Source: Acuticoccus sp039034015 (GTDB lineage Bacteria > Pseudomonadota > Alphaproteobacteria > Rhizobiales > Amorphaceae). From it: a DNA stretch of 64,000 nt. A model generated the notes under the pieces. That model saw only the letters and a list, made by a program, of their open reading frames with translations, made no database searches and was not told the DNA's origin. Below, in pieces: positions 17,142 to 25,126 of the stretch. The position numbers were made by a program, and so were the translations under genes. The stretch is from contig JBCCBM010000010.1 of assembly GCA_039034015.1 (NCBI GenBank), forward strand, positions 1 to 64,000, given 5' to 3'. Within the stretch, counting starts at the first letter, position 1. Every line of letters begins with the position of its first letter.

Positions 17142-17658
17142 CTTGAGCGGGCCCCGGATTCTTTTGCTGGCCAACAGCCAAAGGCCGTTGGGCAAGCCCT
17201 TAAGCGGGCGCCGGATTCTTTTGTTGGCCAACAGCCAGAGGCCGTTGGGCAAGCCCTTGAGCGGGCCCCGGATTCTTTTGCTGGCCAACAGCCGAAGGCC
17301 GTTGGGCAAGCCCTTAAGCGGGCGCCGGATTCTTTTGTTGGCCAACAGCCAGAGGCCGTTGGGCAAGCCCTTGAGCGGGCCACGGATTCTTTTGTTGGCC
17401 AACAGCCTGAGGCCGTTGGGCAAGCCCTGGAGCGGGCCACGGATTCTTTTGCTGGCCAACAGCCTGAGGCCGTTGGGCAAGCCCTGGAGCGGGCCACGGA
17501 TTCTTTTGTTGGCCAACAGCCAGAGGCCGTTGGGCAAGCCCTTGAGCGGGCCCCGGATTCTTTTGCTGGCCAACAGCCAAAGGCCGTTGGGCAAGCCCGC
17601 CTGAGGCTGGCCCCGGATTCTCTGCTGGCCAACAGCCAAAGGCCGCTGGGCAATCCCG
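17142..17658. repeat. 57-bp tandem repeat array (minisatellite)
   Basis: Eight full 57-bp units start at 17142, 17199, 17256, 17313, 17370, 17427, 17484 and 17541. A diverged unit of about 60 bp follows, ending near 17658. Units differ at only a handful of positions. Units 1 and 3, and 2 and 4, form matching pairs, so part of the array expanded as 114-bp dimers. Because 57 is a multiple of 3, frames stay open on both strands. The plus-strand frame at 17073-17774 reads a hydrophilic 19-residue repeat (ALERAPDSFAGQQPKAVGQ). The array ends about 20 bp from the 3' end of the AEC transporter gene. I treat it as non-coding. Confidence 0.95.
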
Positions 17659-17677
17659 CCGGAGGCCAGGTCGTGGC

Positions 17678-18616
17678 TCACGGCAAGAACAGCGAAATCC
17701 AAAACCCCAACGAAACCACCGCGACTGCCGTTGTAAGGGTGATGGTGTTGGCCGACAGCGCAAGCCCGGTCTGAAAGCGCGTTGCGATGAGGTAGGCGTT
17801 GGCCCCGGTGGGCGCCGCCGCAACGGTCACCGCCACCGCCAGCGCAATGGGCGGCAGGTCAAACACCGTCGTGCCCAGAAGGTAGACGACGGCGGGCATG
17901 ATCAGGAGTTTGGCGATCGAGAGGACGGCCGCCGGCGCCACCGTCCCGCGCACGCCATAGCGGTGGAGGCTCATGCCAAGGGCCATCAGCGCAAGGGGGA
18001 TCGCCGTTTCGGCCACGGCATCAATCACGGTGCGCGGCATCCCGCCGAGGGGAAGACCCGTCGCGCGATATAAAAGCCCCGCCGCGATCGCCACAATCAT
18101 CGGGTTTTTGACAAGGCCGAGCGCGACGCGGCGCAGCGCCATCCCGATGCGCCCGCCCGCCCCCTCCGCCACCTCAATCATGACAGCGGAGACGGCCATC
18201 ATGATCGGAAGGTGCACCGCAATCAGCGTCAAAACCACAACGAGGCCCGCCTCGCCATAGGCGGTGGCGACAAGCGGCATCCCCACCATCACCGTGTTGG
18301 CGAAGGCAGCCGACATGCCGCCGATCACGCTCGTGCGTCCGTCACGCCCGAAGAGACGCACAACCAGAACGCCAATGACGGTGTTGAGCGCAGCACCAGC
18401 AAAATAGGCGCCCCAAAAGGGCCACGGGTTGAAGTCGGGCACGTCGAGCGTCGCGGTGGCGCGAAACAGAAGCAGCGGCACCGGGACGACGAACACGAAG
18501 GCGGCAAGCCCATCCGCGACGCTCTCGCCCAAAAGGCGGGTTGCGACAACCAGATAGCCAATGCCGATGAAGCAAAAAACCGGCAGGACAATGTCAACGA
18601 CCGCCGACCCGCTCAC
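17678..18616 (-). CDS. AEC (auxin efflux carrier) family transporter
   Basis: A 312-residue membrane protein of the AEC family, with about ten hydrophobic helices. The first begins VVDIVLPVFCFIGIGYL, typical of the family, and a conserved NTVMVGMPL lies in the central region. Bacterial members export or import small organic acids such as malate or malonate; the substrate here is unknown. The GTG at 18616 overlaps the TGA of the upstream metallopeptidase gene by 4 nt. This removes a basic, Pro-rich stretch that the longer frame would add. The 57-bp minisatellite starts just past its stop. Confidence 0.88.
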   Translation of the reverse strand: MSGSAVVDIVLPVFCFIGIGYLVVATRLLGESVADGLAAFVFVVPVPLLLFRATATLDVPDFNPWPFWGAYFAGAALNTVIGVLVVRLFGRDGRTSVIGGMSAAFANTVMVGMPLVATAYGEAGLVVVLTLIAVHLPIMMAVSAVMIEVAEGAGGRIGMALRRVALGLVKNPMIVAIAAGLLYRATGLPLGGMPRTVIDAVAETAIPLALMALGMSLHRYGVRGTVAPAAVLSIAKLLIMPAVVYLLGTTVFDLPPIALAVAVTVAAAPTGANAYLIATRFQTGLALSANTITLTTAVAVVSLGFWISLFLP

Positions 18617-19344
18617 CCGCGCGCAGCGCCCCCCACGGCGTGGAGCGCGCGGCCGTTGGCGCGCAGCCAAGCGCGTGCGGCTTCTAGATTGGGATCAAGC
18701 TTTGCGTTGAGCGCCCAAAAGTTGGGGCCGTGGTTGAGCTCGATGAGGTGGGCGACCTCGTGGGCGGCGACATAGCGCAGCACAAAGGGCGGCGCCAAAA
18801 CAAGCCGCCACGAGAACGACAGCGCGCCCTGGGGGGTGCACGAGCCCCACTGGGTGCGCGTGTCTTTGATGCGCAGCGCCGTGGGTCGCCGGCCGACCGC
18901 TTCGGCAAACTCGGCCACCGCATCGGTGAGGTCCGCCCGGGCCTCGCGGCGGAAAAAGTCAGTGAGGCGGCGCGACAGGTGTTCTGGCCGGCCGGTGACG
19001 AAGAGCGCGGGCTCGCCCCCCGCAACGCCCGCCGCGACCGTGCCGCGCCCGTTGAGCTTTGGCACAATCACGTGGGGCACGCCGCGCAGGGGCACCCGCG
19101 CGCCATCAGCAAACGGGCTTGCGGGCGCCCGCTCCGACAGGCGCGCGGCCAGCCAGCCCCGCTGCTGCAGCACAAAGGGTTCGACTGTGCGAAGGCTTGC
19201 CCGGGCGGGGATCGTGATCACAGGGTTGCCGTCGCCGGGTGGGATGCGCAGCGTCATGCGCTTGGCCCGGGCCGCACGGCGCACATCGATGGTGACAGCG
19301 CGCCCATCCACCTCCGCCACAAGCCGCTCGTCCCGATCAGACAT
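18613..19344 (-). CDS. YgjP-like zinc metallopeptidase (M48 family, DUF45)
   Basis: A 243-residue soluble protein. The zinc site is AAHEVAHLIELNHGPNFW, that is HExxH plus a downstream His. It is preceded by the family block TQWGSCTPQGALSFSWRLVLAP. The N-terminal half carries RMTLRIPPGD, also typical. The biological substrate of this family is not established. It overlaps the AEC transporter start by 4 nt and begins 55 bp from the end of the Yej operon. Confidence 0.87.
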   Translation of the reverse strand: MSDRDERLVAEVDGRAVTIDVRRAARAKRMTLRIPPGDGNPVITIPARASLRTVEPFVLQQRGWLAARLSERAPASPFADGARVPLRGVPHVIVPKLNGRGTVAAGVAGGEPALFVTGRPEHLSRRLTDFFRREARADLTDAVAEFAEAVGRRPTALRIKDTRTQWGSCTPQGALSFSWRLVLAPPFVLRYVAAHEVAHLIELNHGPNFWALNAKLDPNLEAARAWLRANGRALHAVGGAARG

Positions 19345-19399
19345 GAATCACCCCCGCACCGCGAACCACCATGCCTAGCACCAGAGGGTGAACGAAGGG

Positions 19400-21031
19400 T
19401 CAGTCCGCAACAACGCCTGTGGGGGCCGCCTCGTGGTAAAGGGCGGCGGCCATCAGCGCCTTGGTGTAATCGGTCTGGGGCGCGTTGAAAATTGCCTCCG
19501 TCGCCCCCCGCTCCACCACCTTGCCCTGGCGCATGACGATGACTTCGTTGGACAGCGCGCGCACCACCTGAAGGTCGTGGGAAATGAACAGGAATGTTAG
19601 CCCGCGCTTTTCCTGGACGCTGCGCAAAAGGTCCACCACCTGGGCCTGGACAGAGCGGTCGAGGGCGCTCGTGGGCTCATCCAGCATGATGAAGTCCGGC
19701 TCCAGCACGAGCGCGCGGGCAATGGCGATGCGCTGGCGCTGGCCGCCCGAAAATTCGTGGGGGTAGCGGTGGCGGGTTTTTGGTTCGAGGCCCACCTCCT
19801 CCAGCGCGGTAACGACCCGCGCGTCCCGCTCCGCCGCCGACAAATTTGCGTGGATTTTGAGCCCTTCCGCGATGATGTCCACCACCGACATGCGCGGCGA
19901 GAGGGAGCCGAACGGGTCTTGAAAGACGATCTGCATTTGGCTCCGCAGGGGGCGCATGGTGGCCCAGGAGCGCGCATCGATCGCCTCGCCCATGAAGACG
20001 ATGCGCCCCTTTGAGGCGATGAGGCGCAAAATGGCAAAACCAAGCGTCGTCTTGCCCGACCCGGATTCGCCCACAATCCCCAGCGTCGATCCTTTTTTGA
20101 CCAAAAGGTCGATCCCATCCACCGCCTTGATGTGATCGACCGTGCGCCGCAAAAGCCCCTGGCGAACCGGGAACCAGACTTTTAAGTCGTTTGTCTCCAG
20201 GACGGCCGGCGCATCGGCGGGGACGGGAGCCGCGCGGCCCTTTGGTTCGGCCGACAAAAGATGGCGCGTGTAGTCGGCCTTGGGGCGCTCAAAGACGTCC
20301 TCGGTGGGGCCGATCTCGACCATGTTGCCGTTGGTCATGACCGCCACGCGGTCCGCCACTTTGCGCACAATGCCAAGGTCGTGGGTGATGAACATCATCG
20401 CCATGCCGACACGGCCTTGGATCTCTTTTAAGAGCTGCAGGATTTGCGCTTGCACGGTCACGTCGAGCGCGGTGGTGGGCTCATCGGCAATCAGAAGGTC
20501 AGGCTCGTTGGCGAGCGCCATCGCGATCATGACGCGCTGGCGCTGGCCGCCTGACAGCTGGTGGGGGTAGCTGGCGAGTCGCGTTTCAGGGTCGCGGATG
20601 CCCACCGCAGTCAAAAGCTCCACCGTGCGCTCGCGGGCGGCGCGCTCCGAAAGGCCGCGGTGGCGCCGCAGGATCTCGCCCACCTGCTTTTCCACCCTGT
20701 GGAGCGGGTTGAGGGAGGTCATCGGCTCTTGAAAGATCATGGAGATCGCGTTGCCGCGGATCCGTTGCAGGGCTTTTGGGTCGGCGGCCAAAAGGTCTTG
20801 CCCCTTGAAGAGGATTTGGCCCGAGGGGTGGTGCGCGGCGGGGTATGGCAAAAGACGCACGGTGGAGAGCGCGGTCACCGATTTGCCGGACCCTGATTCC
20901 CCAACGATGGCAAGGGTTTCGCCCTTGCCGATGGTGAAGGAGACGCGGTTCACCGCAAGGTTTTGCGCCGCCCCCTCGCCGAAGGCCACCGATAGGTCGT
21001 TCACGGTGAGGATGGCGTTGTCGTGCGTCAT
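19400..21031 (-). CDS. yejF: Peptide ABC transporter dual ATP-binding protein (YejF-like)
   Basis: About 543 residues comprising two fused ABC domains, as in YejF, which energises uptake of peptides such as microcin C. Each half has Walker A (GESGSGKSVTA, GESGSGKTTLG), a signature (QLSGGQRQRVMIA, EFSGGQRQRIAIA) and Walker B (LLIADEPTTALD, FIMLDEPTSALD). The ATG at 21031 leaves 7 bp after the yejE stop; the longer frame would overlap yejE. It is the last gene of the operon reading from the two binding-protein genes through yejB and yejE. Confidence 0.94.
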   Translation of the reverse strand: MTHDNAILTVNDLSVAFGEGAAQNLAVNRVSFTIGKGETLAIVGESGSGKSVTALSTVRLLPYPAAHHPSGQILFKGQDLLAADPKALQRIRGNAISMIFQEPMTSLNPLHRVEKQVGEILRRHRGLSERAARERTVELLTAVGIRDPETRLASYPHQLSGGQRQRVMIAMALANEPDLLIADEPTTALDVTVQAQILQLLKEIQGRVGMAMMFITHDLGIVRKVADRVAVMTNGNMVEIGPTEDVFERPKADYTRHLLSAEPKGRAAPVPADAPAVLETNDLKVWFPVRQGLLRRTVDHIKAVDGIDLLVKKGSTLGIVGESGSGKTTLGFAILRLIASKGRIVFMGEAIDARSWATMRPLRSQMQIVFQDPFGSLSPRMSVVDIIAEGLKIHANLSAAERDARVVTALEEVGLEPKTRHRYPHEFSGGQRQRIAIARALVLEPDFIMLDEPTSALDRSVQAQVVDLLRSVQEKRGLTFLFISHDLQVVRALSNEVIVMRQGKVVERGATEAIFNAPQTDYTKALMAAALYHEAAPTGVVAD

Positions 21032-21038
21032 CACCGCC

Positions 21039-22184
21039 TCACGCAAAGGTTTTTCGAGGGTCGAAGGCATCGCGCACCGCCTCGCCGATGAAGATGAGGA
21101 GTGACAGCATGATGGAGATCACCAAGAAACCGGTGATGCCGAGCCAGGGCGCCTGAATGTTGTTTTTGCCCTGCGCCAAGAGTTCGCCCAGGGACGCGGA
21201 GCCGGGTGGCAGGCCAAACCCCAAAAAGTCGAGGGAGGTGAGCGTTGTGATCGATCCGTTCATGATGAACGGCAAGAAGGTGAGCGTTGCCACCATCGCA
21301 TTGGGCAACAAATGGCGCCACATGATGGTGATGTTGCGCACCCCCAGCGCCCGCGCCGCCTGCACATATTCAAAATTGCGCGCACGCAAAAATTCGGCGC
21401 GCACCACGCCCACCAGCGCCACCCAGGAGAATAAGAGGAGGATGCCGAGGAGCAAGAAGAAGTTGGGCGTGAAGACGGCCGATAGGATGAGGATGATGTA
21501 AAGCGTTGGCACCGAGGTCCAAATCTCGATGAAACGCTGGAACAGAAGGTCGGTCCAGCCGCCAAAATAGCCTTGGACGGCGCCGGCTGCGATGCCGATG
21601 ACAGAGGATGCGATGGTGAGGGTGAGGCCGAAGAGGATGGAAATGCGAAAGCCGTAGATCACGCGGGCCAGAACATCTCTGCCCTGATCGTCGGTGCCGA
21701 GCCAATTCCATGTCCAAACCGTGCAGTCCGGGTCGCTAAGGCCGCCTTCGAGGTTGGCGCAGCGGTCTTCCCGGCTGAACATCCATGATGGGGCGGCCGG
21801 CAAAGGTGTGGGCGGTTTGGTGTTGACGGAGCGATAGTCATAGCGGATTGGCGGCCAAAACATCCACCCGTTGGCGTTGATCTCTTCCCGGATGAAGGGG
21901 TCGCGATAGTCGGTCTGGGCGAGAAAGCCGCCGAACTTTTCTTCCGGATAGTCCACCAAAACCGGCGAAAGGATTTCGCCGTTGTACATCACCAAGATCG
22001 GCCGGTCGTTGGCGATGAATTCGGCAAAGAGTGTGAGGATGAAGAGGACGCCGAAAATCCAGAGTGAGGCATAGCCGCGGCTGTGGCGGCGGAAGATCTG
22101 CCAGCGCCGCTGGTTGAGGGTCTGCGCAGCGGGTGCGGCGGGCGCAGCGTCGGCCACGGCAAGGTCTGGGGTGCGTTGATCCAT
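21039..22184 (-). CDS. yejE: Peptide ABC transporter permease (YejE-like)
   Basis: A 381-residue inner-membrane permease. It has a cytoplasmic N-terminus, a first helix (IFGVLFILTLFAEF) and a large periplasmic loop with aromatic and acidic residues, which is characteristic of YejE. A C-terminal block of five helices holds the EAA coupling motif (EYVQAARALGVRN...). It pairs with YejB as the membrane channel. Two base pairs separate it from yejB and 7 bp from yejF. Confidence 0.93.
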   Translation of the reverse strand: MDQRTPDLAVADAAPAAPAAQTLNQRRWQIFRRHSRGYASLWIFGVLFILTLFAEFIANDRPILVMYNGEILSPVLVDYPEEKFGGFLAQTDYRDPFIREEINANGWMFWPPIRYDYRSVNTKPPTPLPAAPSWMFSREDRCANLEGGLSDPDCTVWTWNWLGTDDQGRDVLARVIYGFRISILFGLTLTIASSVIGIAAGAVQGYFGGWTDLLFQRFIEIWTSVPTLYIILILSAVFTPNFFLLLGILLLFSWVALVGVVRAEFLRARNFEYVQAARALGVRNITIMWRHLLPNAMVATLTFLPFIMNGSITTLTSLDFLGFGLPPGSASLGELLAQGKNNIQAPWLGITGFLVISIMLSLLIFIGEAVRDAFDPRKTFA

Positions 22185-22186
22185 CC

Positions 22187-23293
22187 TCAGACCTCCCGGC
22201 TTTCAAAGTCGATCCGCGGATCAACCCATGTGTACGTGAGATCGGAGATGAGATTGATGAACAACGCCATCAACGAAAAGATGTAAAGCGTGCCGAAGAC
22301 AATCGGGTAGTCGCGGTCGATGATCGCCTCAAACCCCAGAAGACCCAAGCCGTCGAGGTTAAAGATGGTCTCGATGAGCAACGACCCGGTGAAGAACGCG
22401 CCGATGAACGCGCCTGGGAACCCTGCAATGATAATAAGCATCGCGTTGCGGAACACGTGGCCGTAAAGCACCTCCCGCTCGGACAAGCCTTTCATCCGCG
22501 CGGTGAGCACATACTGCTTGCGGATTTCTTCCAGGAATGAGTTTTTGGTGAGCAGCGTCGTTGTCGCAAACGCGGAGAGCGACATGGCGACGATCGGGAG
22601 GGTCAGGTGCCAGAAATAGTCTAGAATCTTCTCGTACCACGAGAGTTCAGAAAAGTTTTCTGAGACCAAGTTCCCCAGCGGAAAGATGTTAAAGAACGAT
22701 CCGCCGGCGAAAAGCACGATTAGCAGGACGGCGAACAAGAAGCCGGGGATGGCGTAGGCGACAATGATGATCCCGCTCGTCCACACATCAAAGGGTGATC
22801 CGTCTTTGACTGCTTTGCGAATGCCGAGCGGAATGGAAATTCCGTAGGAGATCAGCGTCATCCAGAGGCCTAGGGAGATGGAGACCGGCAATTTTTCTTG
22901 GATGAGCTCGATCACGCCGCGATCGCGAAAATAACTCTCGCCAAAGTCGAAGGTGATGTAGTTGCCGAGCATCAACAAAAACCGCTCCACGGGCGGTTTG
23001 TCGAAGCCGAATTGGGCCTCAAGCTCGGCAATGAATTCTGGGTCGAGGCCCTGGGCGCCGCGATAGGGGCTGTCGCTGCCGCCGGCGTCCGGCTGGGTGG
23101 CGGCGGAAAAATCGCCCGATTGCGTGCCGCCGGAGATGCGGGCGGTGGCCGACACATCTGTGCCGCGAATTTCGGCAATCACCTTGTCCACCGGCCCGCC
23201 GGGGGCAAACTGGACGATGGCGAACGAGATGAGCATCACCCCAAAGAGGGTTGGGATCATCAGCAACAGGCGGCGGGCGATATAGGCGGCCAT
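22187..23293 (-). CDS. yejB: Peptide ABC transporter permease (YejB-like)
   Basis: A 368-residue permease of the DppB/OppB group. It starts MAAYIARRLLLMIPTLFGVMLI, the usual first helix of the family. A long periplasmic segment with GLDPEFIAELEAQFGFD follows, then the coupling region RKQYVLTARMKGLSEREVL. Only 3 bp separate it from the preceding binding-protein gene, consistent with one transcript. Confidence 0.94.
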   Translation of the reverse strand: MAAYIARRLLLMIPTLFGVMLISFAIVQFAPGGPVDKVIAEIRGTDVSATARISGGTQSGDFSAATQPDAGGSDSPYRGAQGLDPEFIAELEAQFGFDKPPVERFLLMLGNYITFDFGESYFRDRGVIELIQEKLPVSISLGLWMTLISYGISIPLGIRKAVKDGSPFDVWTSGIIIVAYAIPGFLFAVLLIVLFAGGSFFNIFPLGNLVSENFSELSWYEKILDYFWHLTLPIVAMSLSAFATTTLLTKNSFLEEIRKQYVLTARMKGLSEREVLYGHVFRNAMLIIIAGFPGAFIGAFFTGSLLIETIFNLDGLGLLGFEAIIDRDYPIVFGTLYIFSLMALFINLISDLTYTWVDPRIDFESREV

Positions 23294-23296
23294 GCC

Positions 23297-25126
23297 TCAG
23301 GCCTCCTTCGCCCACCATGTGGTCGCGACAGGTAGATCGTACCGCGGCTTGTCCGGCACGCCAAAGCGGTCCCAATAGGCCACCGTGTGGGAGCCTTTGA
23401 ACCACTGGGGGATCCAGTAGTGCCCGGCGCGCAGCACACGGTCGAGCGCGCGGGAGGCGGTGAGGAGCTCGTCCCGCGTGGGGGCGTTGATGAGCGTGTC
23501 GGTCAGCGCATCAATCACCGGGTTGGCAATGCCGGCAAGGTTATTGCTGCCGGGCTGGTTGGCGGCGGCGGTGGTCCACATATTGCGGATCGCCTCGCCG
23601 GGGGTGGCGGCCATGGCGTAGCGGCGGGTCACGATGTCAAAGTCAAAGGTGTTCATGCGCGATTGGAATTGCGCGGCCTCCACCTGGCGCAGCGAAACGC
23701 CAACGCCGATGCGCTCCAGCCAGCTTTGGAATGGCGTCAAAACCCGCTCCCACGAGGGCTGGGCGTACAGGAACTCGATGGTGAGCGGCTCGCCATCGGC
23801 GTCCACCCAGCCGTTGCCGTCCCGCTGCCAGCCTGCCTCGCCCAAAAGGTCGACGGCCCGGCGCAGGAGCGCGCGGTCCCGCCCCGATCCATCACTTTTG
23901 GGCGGCAGGACGGCGGGGCCGAAGACGGCGTCGGGCAGCTGGTCGCGGAAGGGTTCCAGCAGCGCAAGTTCGTCGGCGGTGGGCGCGCCAGTTGCCATCA
24001 TCTGCGAGTTGACGAAGTAGGACGAGCCGCGCTCATAAAGCCCGTAGAAGAGGTTTTGGTTCATCCACTCAAAGTCAAACGCGTAGGACAGGGCCTCGCG
24101 TGTGCGCGGATCGGTAAACTTTTTCCGCCGTGTGTTGAAGAAAAAGCCCTGCGCGCCGGCCGGCCGACCATCCGGCAGCGTGGTGCGCACAATGCGCCCG
24201 TCTTCCACCGCGGGGAAATTGTACTCTGTTGCCCACGTCTTTGACGTGAACTCTTCCCGATACTCGATCACGCCGGTCTTAAATGCCTCAAAGCTTGCCG
24301 TGCGTTCGCGGAAGAAATCCACCCGCACACGGTCGAAGTTGAAGTGGCCGCGCAACGCGGGGATCCCATCGCCCCACCAATCGTCCCGCTTTTGGTAGGT
24401 GACGTAGCGGCCTGCCTGGTGGTCGCCAATGGTGTAGGGCCCGCTGGTCACCGGGATGTCGAGCCGGGCGGCGTCAAAGTCATTGGCCTCATAGTAGGCC
24501 TTGGAGAGGATCGGCGGGACGGACGCCATCAGCGGCGGCAGGCGGTTGGACGAGCTGGGCGACAGGTGCAACACCACCGTGCGCGCATTCAGCGCCTCAA
24601 TCCCCTCAAGATCGTCCATGAAGACGCGCAGCTGCGGGTGGCCGCGGGATTTTAGCGTCGTGTAGCTCCAGACCACGTCGTCTGCGGTGATGGGGCTGCC
24701 GTCGGAAAAGGTCGGCCCTTCGCGCAGGGTGAACGTGCAAGTTGTGTCGTCCACGATCACACTTTCGGCGACGGAGCCATAGACCGCGTCCGGTTCATCC
24801 AGGCCCCGCACCATGAGATTGGCGTGGCAAAGCCGCTCCATGAAGGGTGGCGCGTCGCCCCGCAAAACGAAAGTGTTGAAGGTGTTGAACGTCAAAACGT
24901 TCTGATTGTAGGCCCAGGCGCTGGGCTGGATGCGGATTTCGCCGCCCTTGGGCGCTTCGGGGTTCACGTAGGAAAAGTGCGTGAAATCTGGCCCGTGGCG
25001 CGGCGCGCCGAACACGGACAGGGCATGGGCGGGCGCCGCTGCCCGCGCGAGCGACACGGGAAACGCCGACAGCGCCCCCGCGCCGGCGGAAAGCGCCAGC
25101 ATCCGCCGCCGCGTCAGCGCGGTCAC
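23297..25126 (-). CDS. Peptide-binding protein of the Yej operon, second copy (YejA-like)
   Basis: A 609-residue periplasmic SBP_bac_5 family protein. A twin-basic/hydrophobic leader (TRRRMLALSAGAGALSAF) could be a Tat signal. It is followed by HALSVFGAPRHGPDFTHFSY and PEAPKGGEI, motifs seen in YejA. Family length is about 600 residues. Its start overlaps the stop of the upstream homologue by 4 nt (ATGA), so the two are tandem paralogues expected to be translated together. They diverge clearly in sequence and may bind different peptides. Confidence 0.92.
   Translation of the reverse strand: MTALTRRRMLALSAGAGALSAFPVSLARAAAPAHALSVFGAPRHGPDFTHFSYVNPEAPKGGEIRIQPSAWAYNQNVLTFNTFNTFVLRGDAPPFMERLCHANLMVRGLDEPDAVYGSVAESVIVDDTTCTFTLREGPTFSDGSPITADDVVWSYTTLKSRGHPQLRVFMDDLEGIEALNARTVVLHLSPSSSNRLPPLMASVPPILSKAYYEANDFDAARLDIPVTSGPYTIGDHQAGRYVTYQKRDDWWGDGIPALRGHFNFDRVRVDFFRERTASFEAFKTGVIEYREEFTSKTWATEYNFPAVEDGRIVRTTLPDGRPAGAQGFFFNTRRKKFTDPRTREALSYAFDFEWMNQNLFYGLYERGSSYFVNSQMMATGAPTADELALLEPFRDQLPDAVFGPAVLPPKSDGSGRDRALLRRAVDLLGEAGWQRDGNGWVDADGEPLTIEFLYAQPSWERVLTPFQSWLERIGVGVSLRQVEAAQFQSRMNTFDFDIVTRRYAMAATPGEAIRNMWTTAAANQPGSNNLAGIANPVIDALTDTLINAPTRDELLTASRALDRVLRAGHYWIPQWFKGSHTVAYWDRFGVPDKPRYDLPVATTWWAKEA

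Noticed and set aside
17142..17658. CRISPR array
   Set aside because: Units are contiguous with no unique spacers, and no cas genes are in the window.
17019..17774. Repeat-encoded proteins on either strand of the 57-bp array
   Set aside because: Both strands stay open because the period is a multiple of three; neither has a convincing start, signal or family. Kept as a finding, not as a CDS.
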